Below are positions 27,974 to 37,651 of a stretch of DNA of 64,000 nucleotides, piece by piece. The notes under the pieces are model-generated. The model was given only the letters and a program-made list of their open reading frames with translations, had not been told where the DNA came from and did not search any database. This stretch comes from Burkholderia latens (GTDB lineage Bacteria > Pseudomonadota > Gammaproteobacteria > Burkholderiales > Burkholderiaceae), in contig NZ_CP013438.1 in assembly GCF_001718795.1 (NCBI RefSeq), forward strand, positions 2,170,001 through 2,234,000, given 5' to 3'. Position 1 is the first letter of the stretch; every line of letters starts with the position of its first letter. The position numbers and the translations under genes were made by a program.

Positions 27974-29026
27974 CTATACCGTTCCATCCGCCTTCAACGG
28001 CATAAATCGCGGCGCCACGCGCGCCCGGACGTTGCCGGCCGCATCGGTACGATAGATCCCGCGCGCCGCATTGTGCGGATGCGTCACCGCCTCGGCCACG
28101 CTCAGCACCGGTGCGAAGCATGCGTCCGTCCCTTCGAGCAGCGCGCGCCAGTGCGCGGACGGCAGCTGCGCGAACACTTCGGCGAATCGCGCCTTCAGCG
28201 CCGGCCAGCGCGCGCGGTCGTACTGCGACGCCGGATCGACGTCGGTCAACCTGAGCCGCTCGATCAGCAGTGCATAGAACGGCGGCTCGAGCGCGCCGAT
28301 CGTCACGTATTCGCCGTCGGCGCAGCGATACACGTCGTAGAACGGCGCATCGTGGAAGAGACTGGGCTGCGCGCCGTCGAGCTGCCCGTTCGCGCGAGCC
28401 CACAATGCGAGCGAGCCGAGCATCGACACGATGTCGACGATCGCGCCGTCGACCACACGCCCCGGTCCGCCGCCGCGCACGTCGAACAACGCGCAGACGA
28501 TTCCGAACGCAAGCCCGAGCGCGCCGCCCGCGTCGCCGACGACGGTCGGCGGCACGCCGGGTCGTCCGTCGCGCGGCGCGGACAACGAAAGCAGCCCTGT
28601 CAGCGCCACGTAGTTGAGGTCGTGTCCGGCAGACGATGCGAGCGGGCCGTGCTGGCCCCAGCCGGTCATCCGTCCGTACACGAGCTTCGGATTCGCGCGT
28701 GCGCAATCGTCGGGACCGAGGCCGAGGCGCTCCATGACGCCGGGCCGCAGGCCTTCGATCAGCGCGTCGGCCTGCGCGATCAGCGCGAGCGCCGCGGCGT
28801 GGCCGGCCGCGGTTTTCAGATCGAGTTCGACGACGGTCTTGCCTTCGCGGAGCAGGTCGCCGTCGCGTCCGTGCAGCGCGGCGGGCGCGCTGGTGCGGCC
28901 GGCCGGTCGCGCGATCAGCGTGATGCGGGCGCCCATTCCGGCCAGCATCCATGCGGCGAGCGGGCCGGGGCCGAGGCCTTCGAATTCGACGATATGGACG
29001 CCGGAGAGCGGAACCCCAAGCGACAT
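27974..29026 (-). CDS. CaiB/BaiF-family CoA-transferase or 2-methylacyl-CoA racemase
   Basis: A 350-aa family III CoA-transferase. N-terminal GVHIVEFEGLGPGPLAAWML, then YGRMTGWGQHGPLASSAGHD and the GDAGGALGLAFG segment with the expected catalytic aspartate (about residue 163). DLNYVALTGLL and the overall length (350 rather than about 400) favour alpha-methylacyl-CoA racemase (Amacr) over formyl-CoA transferase. Clear AGGAG seven bases upstream of the ATG. The 49-bp tandem repeats begin immediately upstream. Confidence 0.87.
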   Translation of the reverse strand: MSLGVPLSGVHIVEFEGLGPGPLAAWMLAGMGARITLIARPAGRTSAPAALHGRDGDLLREGKTVVELDLKTAAGHAAALALIAQADALIEGLRPGVMERLGLGPDDCARANPKLVYGRMTGWGQHGPLASSAGHDLNYVALTGLLSLSAPRDGRPGVPPTVVGDAGGALGLAFGIVCALFDVRGGGPGRVVDGAIVDIVSMLGSLALWARANGQLDGAQPSLFHDAPFYDVYRCADGEYVTIGALEPPFYALLIERLRLTDVDPASQYDRARWPALKARFAEVFAQLPSAHWRALLEGTDACFAPVLSVAEAVTHPHNAARGIYRTDAAGNVRARVAPRFMPLKADGTV

Positions 29027-29036
29027 ACGATTCTCC

Positions 29037-29250
29037 TGTCGGCCTACGTTAGCGCTTTAGCGCTTACGTAGGCCCCATGCTTCGCGGTCGGCCTACGTTA
29101 GCGCTTTGGCGCTTACGTAGGACGCATCCTTCGCGGTCGGCCTGCGCTAGCGCTTTGGCGCTTACGTACGCCCATGCTTCGCGGTCGGCCTACGCTAGCG
29201 CTTTGGCGCTTACGTAGGCCCCATGCTTCACAGTCGGCCTGCGCTAGCGC
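29037..29250. repeat. 49-bp tandem repeat with internal dyads, 4.3 copies
   Basis: Units start at 29041, 29090, 29139, 29187 and 29236 (periods 49, 49, 48, 49). Each contains CCTACGTTAGCGCTTTAGCGCTTACGTAGG or a close variant in which CTACGTTAGCGC can pair with GCGCTTACGTAG. Substitutions such as TACGTT to TGCGCT occur between copies. They fill the gap between the prpF terminator and the CoA-transferase start, so they lie in the leader or promoter of the latter. Confidence 0.92.
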
Positions 29251-29274
29251 GCCAGCCCCGCCGCCTGCATCAAC

Positions 29275-29312
29275 AAAAAATCCCTGCACAGCGCGGTTCG
29301 CCGTGCAGGGAT
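29275..29312 (-). terminator. Rho-independent terminator of the prp operon
   Basis: On the minus strand ATCCCTGCAC pairs with GTGCAGGGAT (10 bp, 13-base loop) followed by TTTTTTG. It lies 47 bases after the prpF stop. Confidence 0.92.
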
Positions 29313-29358
29313 CGATTACCGGTCGCCGCCGCTGCGTCGCGGGGGCGCCCGATGCGCG

Positions 29359-30549
29359 TCAGAACGCATCCCCCGGCACCCGCACCCAGCCTTCCATCAG
29401 CACGCGCGCGCTGCGGCTCATGATCGCCTTCGTCACCGTCCATTCGCCGTTCTCGAACCGCGCTTGCGCGCCGACGCGCAGCGTGCCCGACGGATGGCCG
29501 AAGCGCACCGCGTTGCGTTCGCCGCCGCCCGCCGCGAGGTTGACAAGCGTGCCGGGGATCGCTGCGGCCGTGCCGATCGCGACCGCCGCCGTGCCCATCA
29601 TCGCGTGGTGGAGCTTGCCCATCGACATCGCCCGCACCAGCAAATCGACGTCGCCCGCGTTCACGCGCTTGCCGCTCGACGCGACATAGTCGGCCGGCTT
29701 CGCGACGAACGCGACCTTCGGCGTGTGCTGACGCGTCGCGATCTCGTCGAGCGTGTCGATCAGCCCCATGCGCAGCGCACCGTGCGCGCGGATCGTCTCG
29801 AATTTCTCGAGCGCCTTCGGATCGCCGTTGATCGCATCCTGCAATTCCGTGCCGGTGTAGCCGATCGCTTCGGCTTCGACGAAGATGGTCGGAATCCCCG
29901 CGTTGATCATCGTCGCCTTCAACGTGCCGATGCCGGGCACCGCGAGATCGTCGACGAGATTGCCGGTCGGAAACATCGAGCCGCCCGCGCCTTCTTCTTC
30001 CGCGGCCGGGTCCATGAACTCGAGCTGCACTTCGGCGGCCGGGAACGTGACGCCGTCGAGCTCGAAGTCGCCCGTCTCCTGCACCGCGCCGTTCACGATC
30101 GGCACATGCGCGATGATCGTCTTGCCGATGTTCGCCTGCCAGATCCGCACGGTCGCGATACCGTCGCGCGGCACGCGCGACGCGTCGACGAGACCGCCGG
30201 CGATTGCGAACGGGCCGACTGCCGCCGACAGGTTCCCGCAATTGCCGGTCCAGTCGACGAACGCCTTGTCGATCGCGACCTGCCCGAACAGGTAATCGAC
30301 GTCGTGGCCGGGCCGCGTGCTCTTCGACACGATCACGGTCTTGCTGGTCGACGACGTCGCGCCGCCCATCCCGTCGATCTGCTTGCCGTACGGATCGGGG
30401 CTGCCGATCACGCGCAGCAGCAGCGCGTCGCGCGCGGCGCCCGCTGTCTGCGCGGCATCCGGCAGATCCTGCAGCCGGAAAAACACGCCCTTGCTGGTGC
30501 CGCCGCGCATGTACGTCGCGGGAATCCTGATTTGAGGAATGTGAGCCAT
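29359..30549 (-). CDS. prpF: 2-methylaconitate cis-trans isomerase PrpF
   Basis: A 396-aa PrpF/FldA-fold isomerase that converts the product of AcnD to the cis isomer used by aconitase B in the 2-methylcitrate cycle of propionate breakdown. Starts MAHIPQIRIPATYMRGGTSK with the conserved MRGGTSKGVFF motif; DGMGGATSSTSKTVIVSKS and VDWTGNCGNLSAAVGPFA carry the active-site Lys and Cys of the family. Last gene of prpB-prpC-acnD-prpF, 27 bases after acnD, followed by a terminator. Confidence 0.95.
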   Translation of the reverse strand: MAHIPQIRIPATYMRGGTSKGVFFRLQDLPDAAQTAGAARDALLLRVIGSPDPYGKQIDGMGGATSSTSKTVIVSKSTRPGHDVDYLFGQVAIDKAFVDWTGNCGNLSAAVGPFAIAGGLVDASRVPRDGIATVRIWQANIGKTIIAHVPIVNGAVQETGDFELDGVTFPAAEVQLEFMDPAAEEEGAGGSMFPTGNLVDDLAVPGIGTLKATMINAGIPTIFVEAEAIGYTGTELQDAINGDPKALEKFETIRAHGALRMGLIDTLDEIATRQHTPKVAFVAKPADYVASSGKRVNAGDVDLLVRAMSMGKLHHAMMGTAAVAIGTAAAIPGTLVNLAAGGGERNAVRFGHPSGTLRVGAQARFENGEWTVTKAIMSRSARVLMEGWVRVPGDAF

Positions 30550-30576
30550 GTTTTGTGTTGTCCCTGTATGACCGGG

Positions 30577-33171
30577 TCAAGCCGCCTGCGACGATTCGAG
30601 GAAGTCCTGCGCGAAACGCTGCAGCACGCCGCCCGCTTCGTAAATCGACACTTCCTCGGCCGTATCGAGCCGGCACGTCACCGGCACTTCCACGCGTTCG
30701 CCGTTCTTGCGATGAATCACGAGCGTGAGATCGGCGCGCGGCGTACGCTCGCCGATCACGTCGAAGGTCTCGGTACCGTCGATGCCGAGCGTCGTCCGGT
30801 TCGTGCCCGGCTTGAACTCGAGCGGCAGCACCCCCATACCGATCAGGTTCGTCCGATGGATCCGCTCGAACCCTTCGGCGACGATCGCCTCGACGCCCGC
30901 GAGCCGCACGCCCTTCGCGGCCCAGTCGCGCGACGAGCCCTGACCGTAGTCCGCGCCGGCGATCACGATCAGCGGCTGCTTGCGATTCATGTACGTCTCG
31001 ATCGCTTCCCACATCCGCATGACCTTGCCGTCCGGCTCGACGCGAGCGAGCGAGCCCTTCTTCACCGCGCCGTCGACGACGGCCATCTCGTTCACGAGCG
31101 TCGGGTTCGCGAAGGTCGCGCGCTGCGCGGTCAGGTGGTCGCCCCGGTGCGTCGCGTACGAGTTGAAGTCTTCCTCAGGCAGCCCCATTTTCGCGAGGTA
31201 CTCGCCGGCCGCGCTGCTCGCGAGAATCGCGTTCGACGGCGACAGATGGTCGGTCGTGATGTTGTCGCCGAGCACCGCGAGCGGGCGCATGCCCTTCAGC
31301 GTGCGCGCGCCGGCCAACGCGCCTTCCCAGTACGGCGGACGGCGGATGTACGTGCTCTGCGGGCGCCAGTCATACAGCGGCGCCGCGCGCTCGAGCGCAC
31401 CGGCCGGGCGCGCGAACATCGGTTCGTAGACCTTGCGGAACTGTTCCGGCTTCACGCTCGACGCGACGATCGCGTCGATCTCCTCGTCGGTCGGCCAGAT
31501 GTCCTTCAGCGTGACGGGCGTGCCGTCCTGGTCGTGGCCGAGGACGTCCTTCTCGATGTCGAAGCGGATCGTGCCGGCGATCGCATACGCGACGACGAGC
31601 GGCGGCGACGCGAGGAACGCCTGCTTCGCATACGGATGGATGCGGCCGTCGAAGTTGCGGTTGCCCGACAGCACGGCGGTCGCGTACAGATCGCGCTCGA
31701 CGATCTCCTGCTGGATCTTCGGATCGAGCGCGCCCGACATTCCGTTGCAGGTCGTGCACGCGAACGCGACGATGCCGAAGCCGAGCTTCTCCAGCTCCGG
31801 CAGCAGGTTCGCTTCCCGCAGATACAGTTCGACCGCCTTCGAGCCCGGCGCGAGCGAGCTCTTGACCCACGGCTTGCGCGTGAGGCCCTTCGCGTTCGCG
31901 TTGCGCGCAAGCAATGCAGCCGCGATCACGTTGCGCGGGTTGCTGGTATTCGTGCAGCTCGTGATCGCGGCGATGATCACCGCGCCATCGGGCATCTCGC
32001 CCGGCTTCTCCTCCCACTGGCCGGCGATCCCGCGTGCCGCGAGATCGGACGTCGGCAGCCGCTTGTGCGGGTTCGACGGGCCCGCCATGTTCCGCACCAC
32101 GCTCGACAGATCGAACGTCAGCGTGCGTTCGTACTGCGCGTGCGTCAGCGTGTCGGCCCACAGGCCAGCCGTCTTCGCATACGCTTCGACCAGCTTCAGC
32201 TGCTCGTCGCTGCGGCCGGTGAGACGCAGGTAGTCGATCGTCTGGCCGTCGATGAAGAACATCGCGGCCGTCGCGCCATACTCGGGCGCCATGTTCGAAA
32301 TCGTCGCGCGGTCGCCGAGCGTCAGGCTCGCGGCCCCTTCGCCGCGGAATTCAAGATACGCGCCGACAACCTTCTCCTTGCGCAGGAACTCCGTCAGCGC
32401 CAGCACGATGTCGGTCGCGGTGATGCCGGGCTGGCGCTTGCCGGTCAGCTCGACGCCGACGATGTCGGGCAGCCGCATCCACGACGCGCGCCCGAGCATC
32501 ACGTTCTCCGCCTCGAGCCCGCCGACGCCGATCGCGATCACGCCGAGCGCATCGACGTGCGGCGTGTGACTGTCGGTGCCGACGCAGGTATCCGGATACG
32601 CGACGCCGTCCTGCGCCTGGATCACCGGCGACATCTTCTCCAGATTGATCTGGTGCATGATGCCGTTGCCCGGCGGGATCACGTCGACGTTCTCGAACGA
32701 CTGCTTCGTCCATTCGATGAAATGAAAACGATCCTCGTTGCGGCGATCTTCGATCGCGCGGTTCTTCGCGAACGCGTCCGGATCGAAGCCGCCGCATTCG
32801 ACGGCGAGCGAGTGATCGACGATCAGCTGCACGGGCACGACCGGGTTGACCTTCGCCGGGTCGCCACCGCGCTCGGCGATCGCGTCGCGCAGGCCCGCGA
32901 GATCGACGAGCGCCGTCTGGCCGAGGATGTCGTGGCACACCACGCGCGCCGGAAACCACGGGAAGTCGCGTTCGCGCTTGCGCTCGATGATCTGCTTCAG
33001 CGAATCGGCGAGGATCGCCGGATCGCAGCGCCGCACGATATTTTCGGCGAGCACGCGCGACGTGTACGGCAGCGTGTCGTACGCGCCGGGTGCGATCGCT
33101 TCGACCGCGGCGCGCGCGTCGAAGTAGTCCAGCGACGTGCCGGGCAGGGGTTTGCGGTAGGCGGTATTCAT
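30577..33171 (-). CDS. acnD: Fe/S-dependent 2-methylisocitrate dehydratase AcnD
   Basis: An 864-aa aconitase-family enzyme that dehydrates 2-methylcitrate. Cluster cysteines are in ITSCTNTSNP (about residue 414) and CTTCNGMSG (about 480). Substrate-site features DSHTPHVDALGVIAIGVGG and YGQGSSRDWAAKG are present. The genomic pairing with prpF identifies AcnD rather than housekeeping AcnA; PrpF is known to be needed for AcnD-dependent growth on propionate. Stands 82 bases after prpC. Confidence 0.95.
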   Translation of the reverse strand: MNTAYRKPLPGTSLDYFDARAAVEAIAPGAYDTLPYTSRVLAENIVRRCDPAILADSLKQIIERKRERDFPWFPARVVCHDILGQTALVDLAGLRDAIAERGGDPAKVNPVVPVQLIVDHSLAVECGGFDPDAFAKNRAIEDRRNEDRFHFIEWTKQSFENVDVIPPGNGIMHQINLEKMSPVIQAQDGVAYPDTCVGTDSHTPHVDALGVIAIGVGGLEAENVMLGRASWMRLPDIVGVELTGKRQPGITATDIVLALTEFLRKEKVVGAYLEFRGEGAASLTLGDRATISNMAPEYGATAAMFFIDGQTIDYLRLTGRSDEQLKLVEAYAKTAGLWADTLTHAQYERTLTFDLSSVVRNMAGPSNPHKRLPTSDLAARGIAGQWEEKPGEMPDGAVIIAAITSCTNTSNPRNVIAAALLARNANAKGLTRKPWVKSSLAPGSKAVELYLREANLLPELEKLGFGIVAFACTTCNGMSGALDPKIQQEIVERDLYATAVLSGNRNFDGRIHPYAKQAFLASPPLVVAYAIAGTIRFDIEKDVLGHDQDGTPVTLKDIWPTDEEIDAIVASSVKPEQFRKVYEPMFARPAGALERAAPLYDWRPQSTYIRRPPYWEGALAGARTLKGMRPLAVLGDNITTDHLSPSNAILASSAAGEYLAKMGLPEEDFNSYATHRGDHLTAQRATFANPTLVNEMAVVDGAVKKGSLARVEPDGKVMRMWEAIETYMNRKQPLIVIAGADYGQGSSRDWAAKGVRLAGVEAIVAEGFERIHRTNLIGMGVLPLEFKPGTNRTTLGIDGTETFDVIGERTPRADLTLVIHRKNGERVEVPVTCRLDTAEEVSIYEAGGVLQRFAQDFLESSQAA

Positions 33172-33253
33172 GATGTGGGGCGGAATTCGGGGTGAGACAT
33201 GCCGCGCGCACCGGCCGCCCGCGTCACGGGCGCCGGCGCGCGCGGCGGGCGTT

Positions 33254-34426
33254 TCAGCGCTTTTCGATCGGCACGAACTGCAGGTCTTCAGGGCCGGTGT
33301 AGTTCGCGCTCGGGCGAATGATCTTGTTGTCGATGCGCTGCTCGATGATGTGCGCGCTCCAGCCGGACGTGCGCGAGATCACGAACAGCGGCGTGAACAT
33401 CGCGGTCGGCACGCCCATCATGTGATACGACACGGCGCTGAACCAGTCGAGGTTCGGGAACATCTTTTTCGCGTCCCACATCACCGATTCCAGGCGCTCG
33501 GCGATGCTGTACAGCTTCAGGTCGCCTGCTTCCTTCGACAGCTTGTGCGCGACGCCCTTGATCACCTTGTTGCGCGGATCGGAAATCGTGTAGACCGGAT
33601 GACCGAAGCCGATCACGACTTCCTTGTTCTCGACGCGGCGGCGGATGTCGGCTTCGGCATCGTCCGGCGAACTGTAGCGGCTCTGGATCTCATACGCGAC
33701 TTCGTTCGCGCCGCCATGCTTCGGCCCGCGCAGCGCGCCGATCGCGCCGGTGATCGCCGAGTAGATGTCCGAGCCCGTGCCCGCGATCACGCGGCCCGTG
33801 AACGTCGATGCGTTGAATTCATGCTCCGCGTACAGGATCAGCGACGTGTGCATCGCGTCGACCCACGACTTCGACGGCGTCTTGCCGTGCAGCAGGTGCA
33901 GGAAGTGGCCGCCGATCGAATCGTCGTCGGTTTCGGTCTCGATGCGCTTGCCGTTGTGCGAGAAGTGGTACCAGTACAGCAGCATCGACCCGAGCGACGC
34001 CATCAGGCGGTCGGCGATATCGCGCGCGCCCGGCAGGTTGTGATCGTCCTTCTCCGGCAGCACGGTGCCGAGCACCGACACGCCCGTGCGCATCACGTCC
34101 ATCGGATGAGCGGAAGCCGGGATCTGCTCGAGCGCAGCCTTCAGCGCGCTCGGCAGGCCGCGCAGCGCGCGCAGCTTGGTCTTGTACGCAGCGAGTTCGG
34201 TCAGGTTCGGCAGCGTGCCGTGCACCAGCAGGTGCGCGATTTCCTCGAACTCGCACGATTCGGCGACGTCGAGAATGTCGTAGCCGCGGTAGTGCAGGTC
34301 GTTGCCGGTCTTGCCGACCGTGCACAGCGCCGTGTTGCCGGCCGTCACGCCCGACAGCGCCACCGACTTCTTCGGCTTGAATGCGCCTGCGGCGGCCGGT
34401 GCTGCTGCGTCTTTCGTCTCGCTCAT
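33254..34426 (-). CDS. prpC: 2-methylcitrate synthase
   Basis: A 390-aa citrate synthase-family enzyme joining propionyl-CoA and oxaloacetate. [26 protein letters not shown] at the N-terminus is typical of PrpC, and catalytic residues lie in [15 protein letters not shown] (His) and the [13 protein letters not shown] segment (Asp/Arg region). The ATG at 34426 ([11 protein letters not shown]) is preceded by GGAG at nine bases; a TTG five codons upstream is less likely. Second gene of the operon. Confidence 0.95.
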   Translation of the reverse strand: MSETKDAAAPAAAGAFKPKKSVALSGVTAGNTALCTVGKTGNDLHYRGYDILDVAESCEFEEIAHLLVHGTLPNLTELAAYKTKLRALRGLPSALKAALEQIPASAHPMDVMRTGVSVLGTVLPEKDDHNLPGARDIADRLMASLGSMLLYWYHFSHNGKRIETETDDDSIGGHFLHLLHGKTPSKSWVDAMHTSLILYAEHEFNASTFTGRVIAGTGSDIYSAITGAIGALRGPKHGGANEVAYEIQSRYSSPDDAEADIRRRVENKEVVIGFGHPVYTISDPRNKVIKGVAHKLSKEAGDLKLYSIAERLESVMWDAKKMFPNLDWFSAVSYHMMGVPTAMFTPLFVISRTSGWSAHIIEQRIDNKIIRPSANYTGPEDLQFVPIEKR

Positions 34427-34533
34427 GTTTCCGTTCTCCAATGGGGATCAATCTCCGCCGGGGCCGGCGCTGCAACGCGCGCCCCGGCTTCATGCAATGC
34501 GTTCCGGGAACCGCGTCCCGGCGCGCGGGCGCG

Positions 34534-35427
34534 TTACTTCTTGCCCTGCGCGAACAGCTCGTCGAGCTTTTGCTCGTATGCGTGATAGCCGAGGAAGTCG
34601 TACAGCTCGGCGCGCGTCTGCATCGTCGGCACCGCGGCCTTCTGCGTGCCGTCGCGGCGCAGCGTCTCGTAGAAATTCAGCGCGGCCTTGTTCATCGCGC
34701 GATAAGCGCCGCAGCAATACAGCGCGATATCGACGTTCGCCTCGCGCAGTTCGTCGACCGTAAAGAGCGGCGTCGAGCCGAACTCGGTCAGGTTCGCGAG
34801 AATCGGCACCTTCACCGCGGCCTTGAATCGGCGGTAGTCGTCGAGCGTCTTCATCGCTTCCGGGAAGATCATGTCCGCACCGGCTTCCACATATGCGATC
34901 GCGCGCTCGATCGCCGCGTCGATCCCTTCGGCGGCGGCCGCATCGGTGCGGGCCATGATCACGAACTGGTCGTCGGTGCGCGCATCGACCGCGGCCTTCA
35001 CGCGATCGACCATTTCCTCGGTCGGCACGACTTCCTTGCCGGGGCGGTGGCCGCAGCGCTTCTGGCCGACCTGGTCCTCGATGTGGACGGCCGCGACGCC
35101 CGCGTTGATGAACGAGCGGATCGTGCGCGCGATGTTGAACGCGCCGCCCCAGCCCGTATCGATGTCGACGAGCAGCGGCAGGTCGGTCGCGTTGGTGATC
35201 CGGTTCGCGTCGATCAGCACGTCTTCCATCGTGCTGATGCCGAGATCGGGGATCCCGAGCGAATTCGCGGCGACGCCGCCGCCCGACAGGTAGACGGCCT
35301 TGAAGCCGACGGCCTGCGCCATCTTGGCCGCATACGCGGTGATCGCGCCGACCACCTGCAGCGGCTGCTCGGCCGCGACTGCCGCGCGAAACTTCGCGCC
35401 GGCGCTTTGAAGATGCGTGTTGCTCAT
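34534..35427 (-). CDS. prpB: 2-methylisocitrate lyase
   Basis: A 297-aa PEP mutase/isocitrate lyase-superfamily enzyme that splits 2-methylisocitrate to pyruvate and succinate. The catalytic loop is [16 protein letters not shown], with the KRCGH cysteine; [15 protein letters not shown] binds Mg2+. AGGAGG lies just upstream of the ATG. First gene of the operon, driven by the -24/-12 promoter at 35458-35473. Confidence 0.96.
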   Translation of the reverse strand: MSNTHLQSAGAKFRAAVAAEQPLQVVGAITAYAAKMAQAVGFKAVYLSGGGVAANSLGIPDLGISTMEDVLIDANRITNATDLPLLVDIDTGWGGAFNIARTIRSFINAGVAAVHIEDQVGQKRCGHRPGKEVVPTEEMVDRVKAAVDARTDDQFVIMARTDAAAAEGIDAAIERAIAYVEAGADMIFPEAMKTLDDYRRFKAAVKVPILANLTEFGSTPLFTVDELREANVDIALYCCGAYRAMNKAALNFYETLRRDGTQKAAVPTMQTRAELYDFLGYHAYEQKLDELFAQGKK

Positions 35428-35457
35428 GAACGGCCTCCTGAAGGAACGACCATCAAC

Positions 35458-35473
35458 AGCAAGGACCGGGCCA
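35458..35473 (-). promoter_or_regulatory. Sigma-54 (-24/-12) promoter of prpBC-acnD-prpF
   Basis: On the minus strand TGGCCCGGTCCTTGCT has GG and GC separated by exactly ten bases (consensus TGGCACG-N4-TTGCA/T). It lies 31 bases upstream of the prpB start and agrees with the sigma-54 activator encoded divergently. Confidence 0.8.
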
Positions 35474-35552
35474 GCGCATCAAACGCCGCTAACCCACTGA
35501 TTCTTAAGCAACCGGCGCGCGAGTGGTTTCGTCCGGTGATTTCAATTCGGCA

Positions 35553-35575
35553 ATTTCATGTTTCAAAAATGAAAT
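35553..35575. promoter_or_regulatory. Candidate PrpR upstream activating site
   Basis: ATTTCAT-N9-ATGAAAT is a 7-bp inverted repeat, about 80 bases upstream of the -24 element and 22 bases before the prpR start, a fitting place for an enhancer site that also controls prpR itself. Confidence 0.55.
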
Positions 35576-35597
35576 CCCGCGCGCATAATCGGTCGCC

Positions 35598-37589
35598 ATG
35601 GACCTTTCCTCGACCAAGCCCGTCGGCGCGGCCGACCGCACGGTGCGCCCGCGCATCTGGGCAATGGGCATCAGCCGCCTGCGCGACCTGTTTCGCGAGA
35701 TCGCCGGCGAATTCGACGAGCGCGCCGACGTGCGCATCGTCACGCGCGCGTACGAAGACGCGCTGAGTGCGATCGCCGAGGCCGGCACCGCGCGGCCCGA
35801 CGTGATCGTGGCGGCCGGCTCGAACGGCGGCTTCCTGAAAACGCGGGCGCCGGTGCCGGTCGTGGTCGTATCGCCGACCGGCTTCGACGTGATGCAGGCG
35901 CTCGCGCGCGCGCGGCGCGACGCATCGCGAATCGCGCTCGTCAGCGCCGGCGAGACGCCGCCGGAAGTGCGCCGCTTCGTCGCCGCGTACGGCCTCGACG
36001 TGCAGTTTGCGTCATATCAGTCCGCGCAGGAAGCGGAAGCCTGCGTGCACGACCTGCACGATCGCGGCATCGAGACGATCGTCGGCCCGGGCCTTGTCAC
36101 CGATCTCGCGGCGAGCGCCGGCATGGGCGCGGTGTTCCTGTATTCGCATGCGTCGGTGCGCCAGGCGGTCGAGACGGCGCTCGAAGTCGCGTATGCGACG
36201 CACGCCGAGGCGTTTCGCCGCCAGCGGCTCGACAACCTGCTGCAGCATCTGCGCGACGGTGTGGTCGCGCTCGATGCGCGCGGCCGCGTCGAAGCGATCA
36301 ACGAGCGGCTCGCGTCGGCGCTCGGGGTCGAACCGGCGGCGGCCGTCGGGCGCGCGCTCGTCGACCTGCGGCCCGAATTGCGCACGCTGCGCGGCGAGGA
36401 CGGCGACGCGCTCGCGACCGTGCGCGGCGTGCGCTACGTCGTGCATCGCGGGCCGCTCGTCGATCGCGGCGTGACATCGGGCAGCGTGCTGACGTTCCAG
36501 GAGTCGCGCGCGGTCGAACGGCTCGATCGCGCGCTGCGCTCGCAGCCGAACACGCAGCAGTTCGCGGCGCGCTACGCGCTCGACGACGTGGTCGGCGCGT
36601 CCGCGCCGATGGCGCGCGTGCGCGATCTGGTGCGCCGGTACGCGAAGTCCGATGCAACCGTGCTCGTGCTCGGCGAAAGCGGCACCGGCAAGGAAATGAT
36701 CGCGCAGAGCCTGCATGCGCTGTCCGCGCGAAGGAGCTATCCGTTCGTAGCCGTCAACTGCGGCGCGTTTCCCGAAGCGCTGCTCGAGAGCGAATTGTTC
36801 GGCTACGAGGAAGGCGCGTTTACCGGCGCGCGGCGCGGCGGCAAGACCGGGCTGTTCGAGGCCGCGCACCGCGGCACGCTCTTTCTCGACGAAATCGGCG
36901 AAATGCCGCCGTCGCTGCAAAGCCGGCTGCTGCGCGTGCTGCAGGAGCGCGAGGTGATCCGCCTCGGATCCACCGAGCCGATCCGCATCGACGTGCGCGT
37001 GATCGCCGCGACACACCGGCCGCTGCTCGCGGCCGTCGAGGCCGGTACGTTCCGTGCGGACCTGTATTACCGGCTCAACATCCTGAACATCGGCCTGCCG
37101 CCGCTGCGCGAGCGTGCCGCCGACATTCCCGCGCTCGCGGCCACGCTGCTCGTGCAGGCGGCACGGCGCGAGCCACGGCTCGCCGAGCGCGTGCGCGAGG
37201 TCGGCGATGCGATGCGCGTGCTCGACGCGGCGCGTGCGACGCTCGCGCGGTATCGCTGGCCGGGCAACGTGCGGGAACTGCAGAACGTCGTCGAGAGAAT
37301 CGCCGTGGAACTGGCCGAGGAAGTCGACGACGGCGACCCGCACGCCGCGTGCCCCGTGCTCGCGGCCGATGCGCTGCAGGCGATCGCGCCCGAACTGTTC
37401 GCAGGAGCGGCTGGCGGGCGCGACACGGCCGAAGCCGCCGATGCGCACACGCTCCATGCGCGGCGCCGCCGCGCGGAAGCCGACGAGATCCGCGCGGTGC
37501 TCGACGCGTGCGGCGGCGACCGCGATCGTGCATGCGCGATGCTCGGCATCAGCAAAACGACGCTGTGGCGCAAACTCTCGGCGAAATAG
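35598..37589 (+). CDS. prpR: Propionate catabolism activator PrpR (sigma-54 dependent)
   Basis: A 663-aa bacterial enhancer-binding protein. Residues 1-200 fit the PrpR N-terminal sensing domain that recognises 2-methylcitrate; a PAS-like part follows (about 210-310). The AAA+ domain has GESGTGKE (about 358), GAFTGA (about 408), the sigma-54 contact loop, and [12 protein letters not shown]. The Fis-type helix-turn-helix is at the C-terminus (DRACAMLGISKTTLWRKL). Divergent from prpB, 170 bases apart, sharing the control region. Confidence 0.95.
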   Translation: MDLSSTKPVGAADRTVRPRIWAMGISRLRDLFREIAGEFDERADVRIVTRAYEDALSAIAEAGTARPDVIVAAGSNGGFLKTRAPVPVVVVSPTGFDVMQALARARRDASRIALVSAGETPPEVRRFVAAYGLDVQFASYQSAQEAEACVHDLHDRGIETIVGPGLVTDLAASAGMGAVFLYSHASVRQAVETALEVAYATHAEAFRRQRLDNLLQHLRDGVVALDARGRVEAINERLASALGVEPAAAVGRALVDLRPELRTLRGEDGDALATVRGVRYVVHRGPLVDRGVTSGSVLTFQESRAVERLDRALRSQPNTQQFAARYALDDVVGASAPMARVRDLVRRYAKSDATVLVLGESGTGKEMIAQSLHALSARRSYPFVAVNCGAFPEALLESELFGYEEGAFTGARRGGKTGLFEAAHRGTLFLDEIGEMPPSLQSRLLRVLQEREVIRLGSTEPIRIDVRVIAATHRPLLAAVEAGTFRADLYYRLNILNIGLPPLRERAADIPALAATLLVQAARREPRLAERVREVGDAMRVLDAARATLARYRWPGNVRELQNVVERIAVELAEEVDDGDPHAACPVLAADALQAIAPELFAGAAGGRDTAEAADAHTLHARRRRAEADEIRAVLDACGGDRDRACAMLGISKTTLWRKLSAK

Positions 37590-37651
37590 ATGCGGATTCG
37601 GCGCGCGCGATTCGGATGACGAGGATGTGACGCGCCGCACGCGCGTTGCGG

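Noticed and set aside
29037..29250. CRISPR array or REP cluster from the 49-bp repeats
   Set aside because: Units are contiguous tandem copies with no variable spacers; not a CRISPR. REP-like nature is possible but not shown.
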